From assembly GCA_933822405.4 (NCBI GenBank), contig CAKOGP040001112.1, positions 124,001-188,000 of the forward strand: DNA of 64,000 nt. Reading direction: 5' to 3'. The notes beneath the pieces were generated by a model, which was not told the DNA's origin, searched no databases, and worked only from the letters and a program-made list of their open reading frames with translations. Made by a program: the position numbers and the translations under genes. Shown one piece after another: positions 10,263 to 21,007 of this stretch. Origin of the DNA: Cylindrotheca closterium. Its lineage: Eukaryota > Bacillariophyta > Bacillariophyceae > Bacillariales > Bacillariaceae. Each line of letters opens with the position of its first letter. Within the stretch, counting starts at the first letter, position 1.

Positions 10263-11630
10263 ATGGAAGCTAGTACCAACCTACCATTTGTGCAGAATGA
10301 TGACAAAGGGACTCTAACCTTTGGTATTGGTGCAAACGATCCATGGCCTTCCATCTTGGAACAGCTGGAACTCTTGCGCGAATCGGATCTGGCGGAGTAT
10401 CAAAATCTCGAGTTTTGCATTTGGCCCGAGGCTCCCGTGTCAGAAGTTTTTGAGTTTTTGGTAGAGACCTTTGAATGCTGTTCCAACAAAGGTTATTCAT
10501 GGGGCCGGTTGGTCTTTCAAGATTACGACGTTGACGACCACACGCATCTCGCCGTATTGCAAGCGGCCTGTCGCAACAAACTCTTTCAGTATTTGTGGAT
10601 CTCACCCGTGGCGGCAGGAGGATTCCGGGAAGCAGCCGAACGAATGAACGATGAAACAGCACATGCCTTGAAGGATGCCATGATTATGAATCAAGGCATG
10701 GTGGAAATATGCATGTTCATGCAATTATCGGAAGATGCCTTTTGTATTTTGGGAGATGGATTGAAACAAACAACGAGCTTGGAGACTCTATCACTTCATT
10801 TGGGGTGGAGCCGACAGCATAATGACGGATTTGTACCGCCACCTAGATTTATTCAAGGACTGAAGGAAAACCGTTCGCTAAGGACTCTGGAATTAGACGG
10901 TTTCCCGGAAGAAGTTTGGCCTGAAAATATTATAAGAGGATTGGTGGACCATCCCAGTTTGAAGACGCTCAGCTTAAAGAAGTGCTCCTGGGGAGAGTCG
11001 AGCGTTTCTGCACTTGGCGAGCTGCTATCTTCATCATCTTGTGGACTTGCCACGCTGGACCTGTCGTACCCAGATCTTGCTACCACGCAACAACTGCCAG
11101 GCAATAGCCTTGCCGAAGCCATGACGACCAATCAATCCATAGAGACGCTCAAAATGCGATATTGTGGATTGGACCATATCACATTCTCCAAGCTTTGGAC
11201 TCAACTTTGTTGCTGGAAACGGCTGATGGATATTGATCTTACTGGAAATCAAGTTGAATCACTGTCGCTCGTACGATCACAGGTGGCGAGACTGCGCCGC
11301 TTGGACATTTCGCATAATCCAATTCTATCCTTGGAAGCATTAGCAGACGGCCAACAGAATACCACTGGACTTGCCAAGTTTCTGCAAGCCCACCCAGAAC
11401 TACAATGTCTGGGACAACGCTTTTTGAAATCCAAATGCTACTCGTTAAAGCTACAGCATTTGTTGGATATCAATGCGTCTGGTCGAATACTCTTTTGCAA
11501 TGGCATTTGGTCCGAGCACTCGCTTTGGCCCAGAGTCTTGGAACGTGCGAATGAGAAATTTGAAGAGAATCCCTATCGACAGGCCAATGTTGTATATTAT
11601 CTGGTCCATGGTCTTTCGGCAAGCTTGTAG
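10263..11630 (+). CDS. Leucine-rich repeat (RNI-like) protein
   Basis: A single-exon gene of 455 residues. The ATG at 10263 is chosen over an in-frame upstream TTG. The N-terminal 130 residues form a conserved module (LEFCIWPEAPVSEVFEFL, ECCSNKGYSWGRLVF, HLAVLQAAC) shared with the paralogue at 22344. About eight LRRs of the ribonuclease-inhibitor type follow, for example LETLSLHLGW, LRTLELDGF, LKTLSLKKCSWGESSV and LRRLDISHNPIL. The C-terminus carries a motif common to this diatom LRR group, LWPRVLERA followed by VVYYLVHGL. No signal peptide or membrane segment is visible, so it is probably cytosolic or nuclear and serves protein binding; the ligand is unknown. Confidence 0.8.
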   Translation: MEASTNLPFVQNDDKGTLTFGIGANDPWPSILEQLELLRESDLAEYQNLEFCIWPEAPVSEVFEFLVETFECCSNKGYSWGRLVFQDYDVDDHTHLAVLQAACRNKLFQYLWISPVAAGGFREAAERMNDETAHALKDAMIMNQGMVEICMFMQLSEDAFCILGDGLKQTTSLETLSLHLGWSRQHNDGFVPPPRFIQGLKENRSLRTLELDGFPEEVWPENIIRGLVDHPSLKTLSLKKCSWGESSVSALGELLSSSSCGLATLDLSYPDLATTQQLPGNSLAEAMTTNQSIETLKMRYCGLDHITFSKLWTQLCCWKRLMDIDLTGNQVESLSLVRSQVARLRRLDISHNPILSLEALADGQQNTTGLAKFLQAHPELQCLGQRFLKSKCYSLKLQHLLDINASGRILFCNGIWSEHSLWPRVLERANEKFEENPYRQANVVYYLVHGLSASL

Positions 11631-11862
11631 TTTCTCAAGAACGCCCCCCATTTCGTTTTGGTCGCTATTTGATACTTGTTGGTAACAAGGAGCGACCAAT
11701 GGAATAATTTTGTAGCCTTGGTATTATATGGTGGATCATATTCTTTGCCGAGCATAACATTCTAAATACGACAATTCCTTTCACTGCTCCTTTTGCAGTC
11801 ATCCATTCGGCAGGACACCCATTCCTGATTTATCATTCATTTCCTGCTCGATAACAAATTAT

Positions 11863-12567
11863 NNNNNNNNNNNNNNNNNNNNNNNNNNNNNNNNNNNNNN
11901 NNNNNNNNNNNNNNNNNNNNNNNNNNNNNNNNNNNNNNNNNNNNNNNNNNNNNNNNNNNNNNNNNNNNNNNNNNNNNNNNNNNNNNNNNNNNNNNNNNNN
12001 NNNNNNNNNNNNNNNNNNNNNNNNNNNNNNNNNNNNNNNNNNNNNNNNNNNNNNNNNNNNNNNNNNNNNNNNNNNNNNNNNNNNNNNNNNNNNNNNNNNN
12101 NNNNNNNNNNNNNNNNNNNNNNNNNNNNNNNNNNNNNNNNNNNNNNNNNNNNNNNNNNNNNNNNNNNNNNNNNNNNNNNNNNNNNNNNNNNNNNNNNNNN
12201 NNNNNNNNNNNNNNNNNNNNNNNNNNNNNNNNNNNNNNNNNNNNNNNNNNNNNNNNNNNNNNNNNNNNNNNNNNNNNNNNNNNNNNNNNNNNNNNNNNNN
12301 NNNNNNNNNNNNNNNNNNNNNNNNNNNNNNNNNNNNNNNNNNNNNNNNNNNNNNNNNNNNNNNNNNNNNNNNNNNNNNNNNNNNNNNNNNNNNNNNNNNN
12401 NNNNNNNNNNNNNNNNNNNNNNNNNNNNNNNNNNNNNNNNNNNNNNNNNNNNNNNNNNNNNNNNNNNNNNNNNNNNNNNNNNNNNNNNNNNNNNNNNNNN
12501 NNNNNNNNNNNNNNNNNNNNNNNNNNNNNNNNNNNNNNNNNNNNNNNNNNNNNNNNNNNNNNNNNNN
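11863..12567. other. Assembly gap (705 N)
   Basis: An unresolved run of N. The flanks (11631-11862 and 12568-13009) show no gene, so the gap may hold intergenic sequence or an unseen gene. Confidence 0.99.
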
Positions 12568-13009
12568 TTTGTCGTAGGTCAGTTGGCGTTTTGAGTACCA
12601 GTACCGGAAGCCCTGTCCGTATAATTAAATAAATTGGTGGGTATAAAAAAGTGTCTTTCCGGTCAAGACTGAAATGATCTCACAAGTTCTGATCGGTTCT
12701 CCATCGATAATTTCAAATTGCATTGATACTCTACTAGAGGGGAGGGTTGAGTAGGGGTATCATGGGACCGGTGGCATTTGACGTGAGGACGATGCCTTTG
12801 TTGTTGCTGCTGTTTGCTATAAACTAACTATAACAGAAGGAACTTCTAAACTAAACAATAGTAGGAATGTTGGAATACAATGATACAGTTGGTCCTAGGT
12901 TATATATATATAGGTTAGTATGCATATTGCGCATGATAAAATAAAGTAATAGTAGAAATATGATATAGTAGTAGTTGTAGATCCAAACAGAAAAAGATCT
13001 TTCTGATTG
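12568..13009. other. Spacer with short AT repeats
   Basis: An AT-rich stretch with a TATATATATA run near 12902-12912 and no coding signal; it probably includes the 3' UTR of the minus-strand gene ending at 13010. Confidence 0.5.
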
Positions 13010-13765
13010 CTAGACGACCATTGCTGGTTGCTGTTGTTGTTGCTGCTGTTGGATGTAATGTTTCAAAAGCAAAATGCTTCTCCTCCAAGTTTTCTCTCCA
13101 ACCACCTTTCGAAGTCTAGGAGTGGCGGAATCGACCAAGGATGTAAAATTGGGATCCCCTTGACGATTTCGTTGGGTACATTCCCGAATCACCTTTTTGC
13201 AATGAAAGGTAATGGCATCCTGAGCCTTGGCCTGTTTCAAAACTTTGAAAATGATCTGCACCAATATCAAAAAGTGGCGACGTTTCTGAGCTTCTGAAGT
13301 AACATTCTTGCTAACGGCAGCATTCGATGCTGCACTTTGCTGCTGCTGCTGCTGATTTACAACAGCTGGAACGCTAGGTTTTTGCGCATTTTCTTTAGAC
13401 TGTTGTTGTTGTTGTTGTTGTTGAGCCATCTGCACTTCGGTAGGGATCTTGTTGTTAACCGGAGATTGGTGATCCCATGAAAGAGGGCTGCCCGCTGCTG
13501 CATGGGACATGGAAGAAGAGACTCCACAATCTGTACAGCAGGATGAATCACTAGGACAAGGAGTGACAGGATGCGCTGAGGTGTCCGCATCCAGTGCTTG
13601 CACCAAAGAAGTAGACAAGTTGGTCATGATGTGCCATTGCTTTGGTTCGGTACCTTTTGACGATTCTCCAGCACAACTAGGACTAATAATACCTCCAGAA
13701 GTATCATCAATGCTCAGTTTTCGAATGCTAGTGTCCATTCCATTGTAACTACAAGCTGACTCCAT
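13010..13765 (-). CDS. Gln-rich protein with an unnamed conserved helical domain
   Basis: A single exon of 251 residues. Residues 1-110 are Ser/Thr/Pro-rich and disordered; Gln tracts (QQQQQQQQ, QQQQQQ) flank the middle. The only folded part is about residues 160-238, a predicted all-helical domain beginning QKRRHFLILVQIIFKVLKQA and including KKVIRECTQRNRQGDPNF and VVGEKTWRRSILLLKHYI. I recall similar short domains in stramenopile proteins but know no function or family name for them. The layout (Gln-rich arms around a small basic helical domain) resembles transcriptional co-regulators such as KIX-domain proteins. That comparison is by architecture only, since the KIX sequence pattern does not match convincingly. 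Confidence 0.6.
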   Translation of the reverse strand: MESACSYNGMDTSIRKLSIDDTSGGIISPSCAGESSKGTEPKQWHIMTNLSTSLVQALDADTSAHPVTPCPSDSSCCTDCGVSSSMSHAAAGSPLSWDHQSPVNNKIPTEVQMAQQQQQQQQSKENAQKPSVPAVVNQQQQQQSAASNAAVSKNVTSEAQKRRHFLILVQIIFKVLKQAKAQDAITFHCKKVIRECTQRNRQGDPNFTSLVDSATPRLRKVVGEKTWRRSILLLKHYIQQQQQQQQPAMVV

Positions 13766-14426
13766 TGGAAAAACACAAACCTTGTAGTTTTGTGTTTTTC
13801 GTAAAATGGAGCGACTTTTGACTTTCGGTACCCCTCGTTCCCATTTGCTTCTGTTTGAGTCATTACGGTTTTCGATTGCGAATTTTCGCGAACTCTGTCG
13901 AAAGAATAACCGTCGGACTTTGTTTCTTATTGCGTAGAAACCACTCTGTTTAATGGTACGGTCTTTTTTAAATTCTCCGTATCAGTCGATGATATTCTTT
14001 AGTGGTTCTTCAAGAGAACAACATTTAATTGCCACCTTCGACTCTTCTCCCATAGAACGATCGCATCAACTCTTTTCGTGCGCACTGAAATGGATGACAC
14101 GTCAGTGAGATTTCCGACGCCACATCACTCCCCAGTTGTCCCCGCGACATGATCAGACAGACAGACCATGACAAAACGAACTGGAAATTACAGTGATGTC
14201 GTATTTTTTGGGGTTTCAGACGACATCAGCAACCACCACATACCTTCTTGCACTTCTCATTACAGTCGCGTCAAGGAAACCTGCACCTACTTGCAGCATT
14301 GTGCCATTACCCTCTCTTTCATTTACTTACATTGACATCAGGTTCTGTGCTCGCATTTTAAAAGTACCTCCTACAGATCGAAATTGCTACTCTATTCACA
14401 AATAAGATTCTTTTATAAATTCAATC
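13766..14426. promoter_or_regulatory. Divergent intergenic region
   Basis: These 660 bp lie between two outward-facing start codons. Near 13772-13802 AAAAACACAAAC and its complement GTTTTGTGTTTTT form an imperfect inverted repeat just upstream of the minus-strand gene. No conserved coding was found; short plus-strand frames around 14193-14405 look random. Confidence 0.35.
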
Positions 14427-16077
14427 ATGTTGGCAAGAAGTGCGGTGCGAAAAGTTCCAGCTTGTCTCAAACCGAGAAATGTCCCAACTTCAAGAACAAA
14501 GGCTACCAATAGAGCCCCAATAAATCAAATCATTGTAAAACACTCTGAAATTGCCAATGGATCTCTGAAACGCAAAGCACCTGCCTGTGGATGGCGTAAG
14601 ACGATTGTTTCGTCATCTTCGTCGTCGTCGTCACCATCATTTTCATCCGTCGTCGATGATGACGCCGCCGGAACGAATACCAACACGCCAGATGAGATCA
14701 GTATCGGCAAAGAACGATTTGAAAAATTAGAAGTCGACATGGAAGAATTACAAAAGTTAGCGGCCATGAGGTGCACACCTCTCAGTTTGGCAGACATGTA
14801 CAAATATGCTGTCGATTTCAGCAATCAAGAACAACGCCTTCGAAATGCGCAATTTCTACACAAGGAATTGCCCATTCGGATTGCCCAACGGGCCGTCGAC
14901 TTGTTGACTCTGCCACACGGATTGAGTGATGCACATCCTGTCCAACAAATTGCCCACATGTATTTGTCTTACCTGCAGAAATTTCAAGAATTTCCAGTGC
15001 CCACGACACCGGAAGAAGAACACGAGTTTACCGACTTGCTTCAAAAAATTGTTGTGAATCGGTCTTCCATCCCCAAGGCCATTGCTCGCGGAGTGGACGT
15101 GTGGCGCAAGAACCATGGTCCAGCTGAACTGCAGGTGGTCCGATTGCAACAAATGGAAGAAGCCTTGTATCGATTCTTTACGGCTCGGGTGGGACTCCGA
15201 TTCTTGATCGAGCATCACATTTTGACTTCGCCGCATCATGCGTCACGGAGCTTATTGCAAAAATCACACCCCAGCATGTCGGAAAATGAAGACATGTTTG
15301 GTTGCATCCAAACAGATTGCGATACCATTCGTGAGATTAAAAATGTGGTGGAAACGATTACCATTCTCACTCAAGATTTATTTGGAATCTGTCCAGAAAT
15401 ACAAGTTGTTGATGCCACGCAAGGGGAACATGATTCCAAGTTTACCTATGTGCCACATCATTTGCAATACATGGTGGGGGAATTGTTGAAGAATTCCTGT
15501 CGTGCCACTGTCAAAAGGTAAGTTTTCCATTTTAATGATATTGTGGAGTTTGTGTGCCATTGCTATTGCCGTTTCCATTTTCTGATTTCTTACGCCTGTC
15601 GTTGTCTCGTTTATCCAACTTTTTGCTTGCTTTAGATACCTTGAAAGTGAAGCCAATGGCGAAACAATTCAAATGCCACAAATACGTGTCGTGGTAGTCA
15701 AGGGAAAAGAGGATGTTACCATCAAGGTTGCTGATCGAGGTGGGGGTATTCCTCGGTCGCAAATGTCCAATATTTTGCGATTTGCCCAAAGCTTCTCAAC
15801 CGAAGACGACAACAAGGGGTCTGTCCTGGATTTTGATTCGGACGACGAAGTCACGGGTACGACCAATCTTCGTGGATTTGGACTTCCACTGGCCAGAATT
15901 TACGCTCGGTATTTTGGTGGAGAACTGACACTCAAGAGCATGGAAGGATATGGATTGGATGCCTACTTGCAATTGCCTCGGTTGGGAGATTCTTGTGAAA
16001 ACTTGCCACTGCCTGTGAAATTCAGTCCAGGAGAATTGAACTCGAATCCACCGCGACGAGTGGGCGGGGCACTATAG
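14427..16077 (+). CDS. Mitochondrial alpha-ketoacid dehydrogenase kinase (PDK/BCKDK family)
   Basis: Exons 14427-15517 and 15636-16077 (donor GTAAGT, acceptor TTTAG, phase 2, junction KRYLES) give 510 residues. The enzyme phosphorylates the E1 subunit of pyruvate or branched-chain ketoacid dehydrogenase in the mitochondrial matrix and inactivates it. A basic, acid-poor N-terminus (MLARSAVRKVPACLKPRN) fits a mitochondrial presequence. The regulatory four-helix domain runs about residues 110-300 (VGLRFLIEHHI is typical). The GHKL ATPase domain shows the N-box ELLKNSCRATVK, the G1 box DRGGGIP and the G2 box RGFGLPLARIYARYFGGEL. A Ser/Asp-rich insert after residue 60 is unusual. The sequence alone does not decide between PDK and BCKDK; the divergent N-terminal domain is compatible with either. 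Confidence 0.9.
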
Positions 16078-16993
16078 AAGAATTGTAAAAATGAGACAAG
16101 GAATTGAATCCATAAAATGAATCCAGCCATTCCGTCAGGACCCGCCTGGCCAAGACACACTCGAGAGAAGCAGGAAAGAGAAACGTTAAATCCAACGTTA
16201 AATCCAACCAGCCATCCAAATTGCTTCGTTGCATACACTACGGTCTGCTACTATTGCAAATGTTGTACATAGTTTTAGTGATTTTAGTGAGATTGATAAA
16301 AATAGAACATCCTTATAATTCCGTTGCACTACAGCATGACTAGTAGTATTAATATCGTTATGCTTTCGAGAATGGCTTTCGTTGGACTAATCACTCCTGC
16401 ATCCTCAAAAGCACGGAAACGTGGAGTCTTTTCAGCCCAGTTTCCTTGCAAGCTACATGAACATGGTTTAGAATAGTCAGTTGTTATATTATTATTATAC
16501 CCTATATCACTGACTGTTCGTAAAAATCCATTGAAACCAAGGTCATTGCAAAGACAACCTTTTTCCTGCTGGTGGAAATGGCAGCTCTCGTTCCGCAGCA
16601 TGATGATTCGCAGTCAAAATAATGCTTCCATATCATATTAACACCATTCGCACACGAATGCAATACCCATGCTGATGATACCTTGCTTGAGCAGCGCAAT
16701 GTCAAAATGTTGTGGATGATGAAACCAATGCTCCTCGGGTGTCTTTTTTTTCAAATGGCACTCTTCGCAAAGGGGAACAAGTCCCTGATCTACACCGCTC
16801 ACGATTGCGTTCTAGAATATTCATCCATCCTCCTCCATTATGCCGACTGTCCAAGCTGACAGTTCGACAAAGGAAACAACAACAGCAACATTAGCACCTA
16901 ACCCCGAGGTGCTGTTTGTGCATGTTGACATTGTGTAAAACTCCAAGGAACATCATTGGGCCTGTTTGACAACCCGTATCGTTATCATCCTCC
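16078..16993. other. Gene-poor spacer, possible decayed minus-strand fragments
   Basis: No intact gene. A 12-bp tandem duplication (AACGTTAAATCC) lies at about 16182-16206. On the minus strand near 16690-16790, out of frame with any start, a reading LVPLCEECHLKKKTPEEHW contains a CxxC and several His, as in a zinc-binding remnant, but stops and shifts surround it. I treat it as noncoding or a relic. Confidence 0.4.
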
Positions 16994-18565
16994 TCATGAC
17001 GTGATAATCACCCTTCGGTTGCCTCGTTCACTGCCAATCTTGGATTTCCGAATCGTCGCTGATGTGGAGGCAACAGCAGCATTGGGGTCCACTGCCCGCA
17101 AGCCAGAACTACTGGTTTGCATTTGACCATAATATTGACCAAAGACATCGTCACTGCTTGTAGAAGAAACAGATGACTTGTCATTATCATTGTCATTATT
17201 ATCTTCGTTCAATTGACCATAATAGTGATTATACATTTCGTTGCTTCCACCTGATGACATGGTATCTCTTCTATTGGCTTGGCTTTTGTTAAGGTGGTTC
17301 TCCTTCCTCTTGCTGGTTGGTCGGAGTTCTCGAATGTTGTTGAGACGAGAATTAACGTGTTCCTGTGCTGCCTTGCGGCAAGGTGCTCCCGGTTGAAAAT
17401 CCGTTTCGTCGTCGTCAGGTGCTCGAGCTTCTCGAATCATCGCCCCGTCCGATTCGTAGTCGTCCTCTAGTGACTCTAGATCCTCCTCGTCTGTATATTC
17501 AAGATCCGAACCATCCCCAATCGCGTCATACGAACTGACACTTGGTGGATCTTGCATATCCATAGCAACCTCCGCATGTTCCTGAACAACATTCTTGGAG
17601 ACTCGTTCTTGAAGTGCATCCAAATACTCAATGTCCGCCTTGAGTTCCCCGTTTAATATTTGATACTCTGCTTGTAATGGCCTCATCCCCGAAGCCATAG
17701 ATCGATCTTCCCAATCCTTGTCCATCATGGATTGATCGTCTTGCGAAATCATCATGTCCCCAATTTCAATTCTGGCAATCTTTTCCAATAGGCGAACCAC
17801 TCTCGGATCATGCTTCCCAAAATTGGCATATCGAATGTTCAATGCCGATCGATAGTACTTCAAGCAGTTTTCATCCTTGCCATTTGCCAAGTGAACGTCA
17901 CCAATATTGGACATGACCGTGGCAATGTCCGGATGTGAGTCTCCCAGATTCTGGACCATGATTTCCATGGCCTCGCTGTAGGCATCGAGGGCGCCTTCAA
18001 AGTCTCGTGTAATGTAATAGACCGAACCGATATTGTTGAGAGTTTTGCCGACACTTAGATTATCATTTCCCAAAATGCGTCGTTTGATCCTCAAGGACTT
18101 TTGATAGGCTGCCATGGTTTCGGAAGCAGAAGCTTCCCCCGATCGTTGTCGGAGATAACCAATATTGTTTATGGAAGTGGCCATGCTGACTAATACTTGC
18201 GAGTCGCTCTTGGACAGTTTGGTAGAGTTTGTCAAGTCTTCGGCATCTTCTAGCATATTATTAAAAGTCCGTCGCTTCATCTTGAGTGCCTTGGAATAGC
18301 AGGCCATGGCCTTGTCGAAGTGTCCTCGTTCAAAGAGTTGATTTCCCTTGTCGTCCAAAGTAGCAGCCGCTCGTGCCGTTCGTTCTCGTTCCTTGTGCAG
18401 TTTCTGGGCCGCTAGTTTGTCTTGTCGAGTCATTTTGCGTACCACGGCCTCCGAATGCTCATCGTCCACGGCCAAGGTGTCTTCGCAGGAAGCCGATTTT
18501 CGTTTCATGACCGCGGTTTGGTCTCGGATTTTCTTGACGCGCATTTTGGGTAGAATTTTCACCAT
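16994..18565 (-). CDS. TPR (kinesin-light-chain-type) protein
   Basis: An intronless gene of 523 residues. After a basic coiled leader (KIRDQTAVMKRKS, AAQKLHKERERTARAAATL) come about five tetratricopeptide repeats at residues 75-280, for example DKGNQLFERGHFDKAMACY, LNNIGSVYYITRDFEGALDAY and MSNIGDVHLANGKDENCLKYY. The spacing with LG(N/D)xHPDxA linkers is that of kinesin-light-chain/NPHP3-type TPRs. The second half is acidic and disordered (EYTDEEDLESLEDDYESDG) and holds a short duplicated element, YNHYYGQL and FGQYYGQM, of unknown meaning. The protein probably serves as a protein-interaction adaptor; no partner can be named. Confidence 0.75.
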   Translation of the reverse strand: MVKILPKMRVKKIRDQTAVMKRKSASCEDTLAVDDEHSEAVVRKMTRQDKLAAQKLHKERERTARAAATLDDKGNQLFERGHFDKAMACYSKALKMKRRTFNNMLEDAEDLTNSTKLSKSDSQVLVSMATSINNIGYLRQRSGEASASETMAAYQKSLRIKRRILGNDNLSVGKTLNNIGSVYYITRDFEGALDAYSEAMEIMVQNLGDSHPDIATVMSNIGDVHLANGKDENCLKYYRSALNIRYANFGKHDPRVVRLLEKIARIEIGDMMISQDDQSMMDKDWEDRSMASGMRPLQAEYQILNGELKADIEYLDALQERVSKNVVQEHAEVAMDMQDPPSVSSYDAIGDGSDLEYTDEEDLESLEDDYESDGAMIREARAPDDDETDFQPGAPCRKAAQEHVNSRLNNIRELRPTSKRKENHLNKSQANRRDTMSSGGSNEMYNHYYGQLNEDNNDNDNDKSSVSSTSSDDVFGQYYGQMQTSSSGLRAVDPNAAVASTSATIRKSKIGSERGNRRVIITS

Positions 18566-19356
18566 TGTTGTTGATGTTGATTGTGTGTGATGGATGGATG
18601 AATGAATGAATGCAGGGCTAAGATTGTCTCGAGGATACTATATAGCAGTAGTATTTATTCGCCTCCCTGTAGGTCCTGTCGTTCCTGTCGTTCTCTCTAT
18701 ACTACTCCAGAGTGCAACTCAACGAACAAGTTCCAACCAATTCCAACCAAAACCTCAAAACCACAACCACAACTCTTTCCCGAGCAAAGGTATTTTTGTG
18801 TGCGTATTGGGTCTTGCTCTGATAGATAATAGAGTCTCTATTGATGTCTCGTCTATTACTATTATATTTGGCCAGCGTTACCAAGCAATATGCGCGACAC
18901 ACGACTTGGTGGTGTGTACTTCTGTTCTGTTTCCGATCACAGTGCGATTGATCGGGTCTCGCTTTCTCGCTGCAAGCTTCCGGATACCTCTTGCGAGTGC
19001 TGCCGCCAGCCAATCACTACCGGCAAAAAGAATACAGGTGGGACTCCTACTATCAAATGACACATACGTTTCCTACTAGCGTTCGGCGAATTACCAGGAA
19101 CCATTCAGTCATGTTTAAACGGACTTCCCTCTAAGTAAACTTGAAAATTCATTGGTAGCGGAACGCAAGTAGGACTGATCGGCTTACGATTTGTCCTCTA
19201 ACGAAGGAGCCGTTGAGGGTCTAACTCGCGCGCTAGGAAATTCAAATGTCATGTGCCAACTGGAGAATACGAGTACCGGAGCAATGACCTCCTGCTGGTT
19301 GGTACCGCACTTAACACACTTCTTTTTATTGTTATATGAACAGACTTGAAGCAAGT
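18566..19356. other. Intergenic spacer
   Basis: About 790 bp with no supported gene. A long plus-strand frame (18606-19079) is low-complexity and lacks protein-like structure. A GGATGAATGAATGAATG microsatellite lies at about 18594-18612. Confidence 0.5.
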
Positions 19357-20655
19357 CTAAGTGTCATCATAGCCATGTGCCTCAGCTTCGTGGGCGTAAT
19401 AGTTTTCTTCTACTCCATAGTTTCGGAATCCTTGATCTGGAGTAAAGGCTTCCGCCCAACTGTCATCATCAGCATCACTATCATGATCGTCCTTATTCGC
19501 TGCTTCATCCGGATCGTCGTCGGGATAATCATTGCCACCATATTCTTCGCAGTTCGAATCAATTTCTCCATCTTCATCAAAGACATGGTCCAAGGACGCC
19601 TGATGTTTCTCCGGTGCTTCCAACACCAATTCTCCAAAGGGTGTCCAGTAGCCCACTCCAGAAGTTAGTTCGGCAGTGGTAATAGGATTCTCTTGATACA
19701 AAGTTTTGTCTTCGTTCGCCGCATCAGTAGCATTTTCAGCAATGGCCGCTTCCTCCAAATAAAATATGTCATAGACATAATTCGTCGTATCTCCCCCAAA
19801 GGCTTCCAAGACCTCACAAATCGATGTATGCCCCGACAATTCCGCCAATTCATAAGGTGTCTTACTATCCCCATCCAAGGCTTCGGCCAATTGTAGACCA
19901 GAGTTTAATTGCAACATTTCACTGGTCAATTCCACCTCGTTCCACATGGCACAGGCATGCAGCAAATTACCCCCCGCCGAATGACACCAGCTCAACCATT
20001 TGGGAATGAATTCATGGGCCAAACGAACATCTGTCTTTATGAAGGTGTAGTGTTGTCGGGCCGATTTCATGCCTTGAATAACCTCTTGCAAACTATCGTC
20101 CACCAATCGGCTCAGTGGATCCAATACTTTGAGGCCTTTCTTCTTTTTGACAGTCTTGTGGGCGGCCGGCAATAGTTTTGTTTGGGAAGAGGTTTCAAGC
20201 ACGGTCAATTTGCGGCGTTTGGAGGTTGGGGTAGCGTCTTCTTCCAAGACAGCATCCACGACTCGATACGTCTCTCGTGATGATTCATTGTTATCATCCG
20301 GTCTCATTCGCTTCCATATGGCGGACGTGTTGCTCTTGGTTGGTTTGAAGGGTGCGGCTGTGGTGGTTGAATTTGTCTTTGTATTATTTGTATGTGTATT
20401 GGGTGGATGCAATCGGGCACTGTTTTGCATGAGTTCCGAGAGTTTTTGGTCTTCATCATCATCACCATCATCATTGGCAGCAGCACTGCTTCTCTGTCGT
20501 TTCATACTGCCATCGAGACCCTCCAATCGCAAATACGGCAAGGGATCTTCATTTCGTCGTCGTTTGATTCGCAAGACGGTTCGCGTGGTCGTTATCCTTG
20601 GGGCGTTACCATTATTATCATTATTATTGTTGGTATTGTTGTTAGTACTACTCAT
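19357..20655 (-). CDS. Iwr1/SLC7A6OS-like protein with internal ankyrin repeats
   Basis: A single exon of 432 residues. The ATG at 20655 is the first in frame; an upstream extension begins only at TTG. Near the N-terminus VLRIKRRRNEDPLPYLRLEG matches the start of Iwr1/SLC7A6OS proteins, which carry RNA polymerase II to the nucleus. The C-terminal half has the Iwr1 signature: VYDIFYLEE followed by DGEIDSNCEEYGGNDYPDDD, close to the family pattern DSNDExxxxNDYPDE. Between them, about residues 240-300, are two ankyrin repeats (GGNLLHACAMWNEVELTSEM; KTPYELAELSGHTSICEVL). Basic, NLS-like clusters (KRRRNE, KKKKGLK) support nuclear shuttling. The ankyrin insert is not part of the human or yeast proteins that I know. 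Confidence 0.7.
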   Translation of the reverse strand: MSSTNNNTNNNNDNNGNAPRITTTRTVLRIKRRRNEDPLPYLRLEGLDGSMKRQRSSAAANDDGDDDEDQKLSELMQNSARLHPPNTHTNNTKTNSTTTAAPFKPTKSNTSAIWKRMRPDDNNESSRETYRVVDAVLEEDATPTSKRRKLTVLETSSQTKLLPAAHKTVKKKKGLKVLDPLSRLVDDSLQEVIQGMKSARQHYTFIKTDVRLAHEFIPKWLSWCHSAGGNLLHACAMWNEVELTSEMLQLNSGLQLAEALDGDSKTPYELAELSGHTSICEVLEAFGGDTTNYVYDIFYLEEAAIAENATDAANEDKTLYQENPITTAELTSGVGYWTPFGELVLEAPEKHQASLDHVFDEDGEIDSNCEEYGGNDYPDDDPDEAANKDDHDSDADDDSWAEAFTPDQGFRNYGVEENYYAHEAEAHGYDDT

Positions 20656-21007
20656 TCTCCTGTTTCGTATAGATGAAGAGAGGCTGTGGCAATACACAGC
20701 AGGCAGAGTAGCACGGTATGTTGTGTTCAAGGGTCTGAGAATTGTTTGAAAATGGTCAAAAGGAAGGAAGGGAGGACAGACCAAAAAGGTTTTTTGAAAT
20801 TATTTTCAAAAAATGAAAAATAGTACTATCGCATGTAGTAACTACCAGCTACCAGTACTGGTTGTAGCTGCAGCAGATGTATTAATAACAGTACTGCAGT
20901 TCATTCCTTATATAGCACTCACCCATTCATGATTGTTCTCATTATACGGTATATTACTCAGCGTTTCTATTGAATATAAAATTGCCAGGAGGGCTTCAGC
21001 AGTCTCA
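20656..21007. other. Spacer
   Basis: The promoter side of the Iwr1-like gene and the 3' flank of the SFT2 gene. Inverted A/T runs (TTTTTTGAAATTATTTTCAAAAAA) around 20789-20813 could form a hairpin; no gene was seen. Confidence 0.4.

Noticed and set aside
18606..19079. 157-residue plus-strand frame
   Set aside because: Low-complexity, microsatellite at its start, no domain.
20129..20749. 206-residue plus-strand frame
   Set aside because: Antisense shadow of the Iwr1-like gene; composition reflects its Asn/Asp-rich codons read backward.
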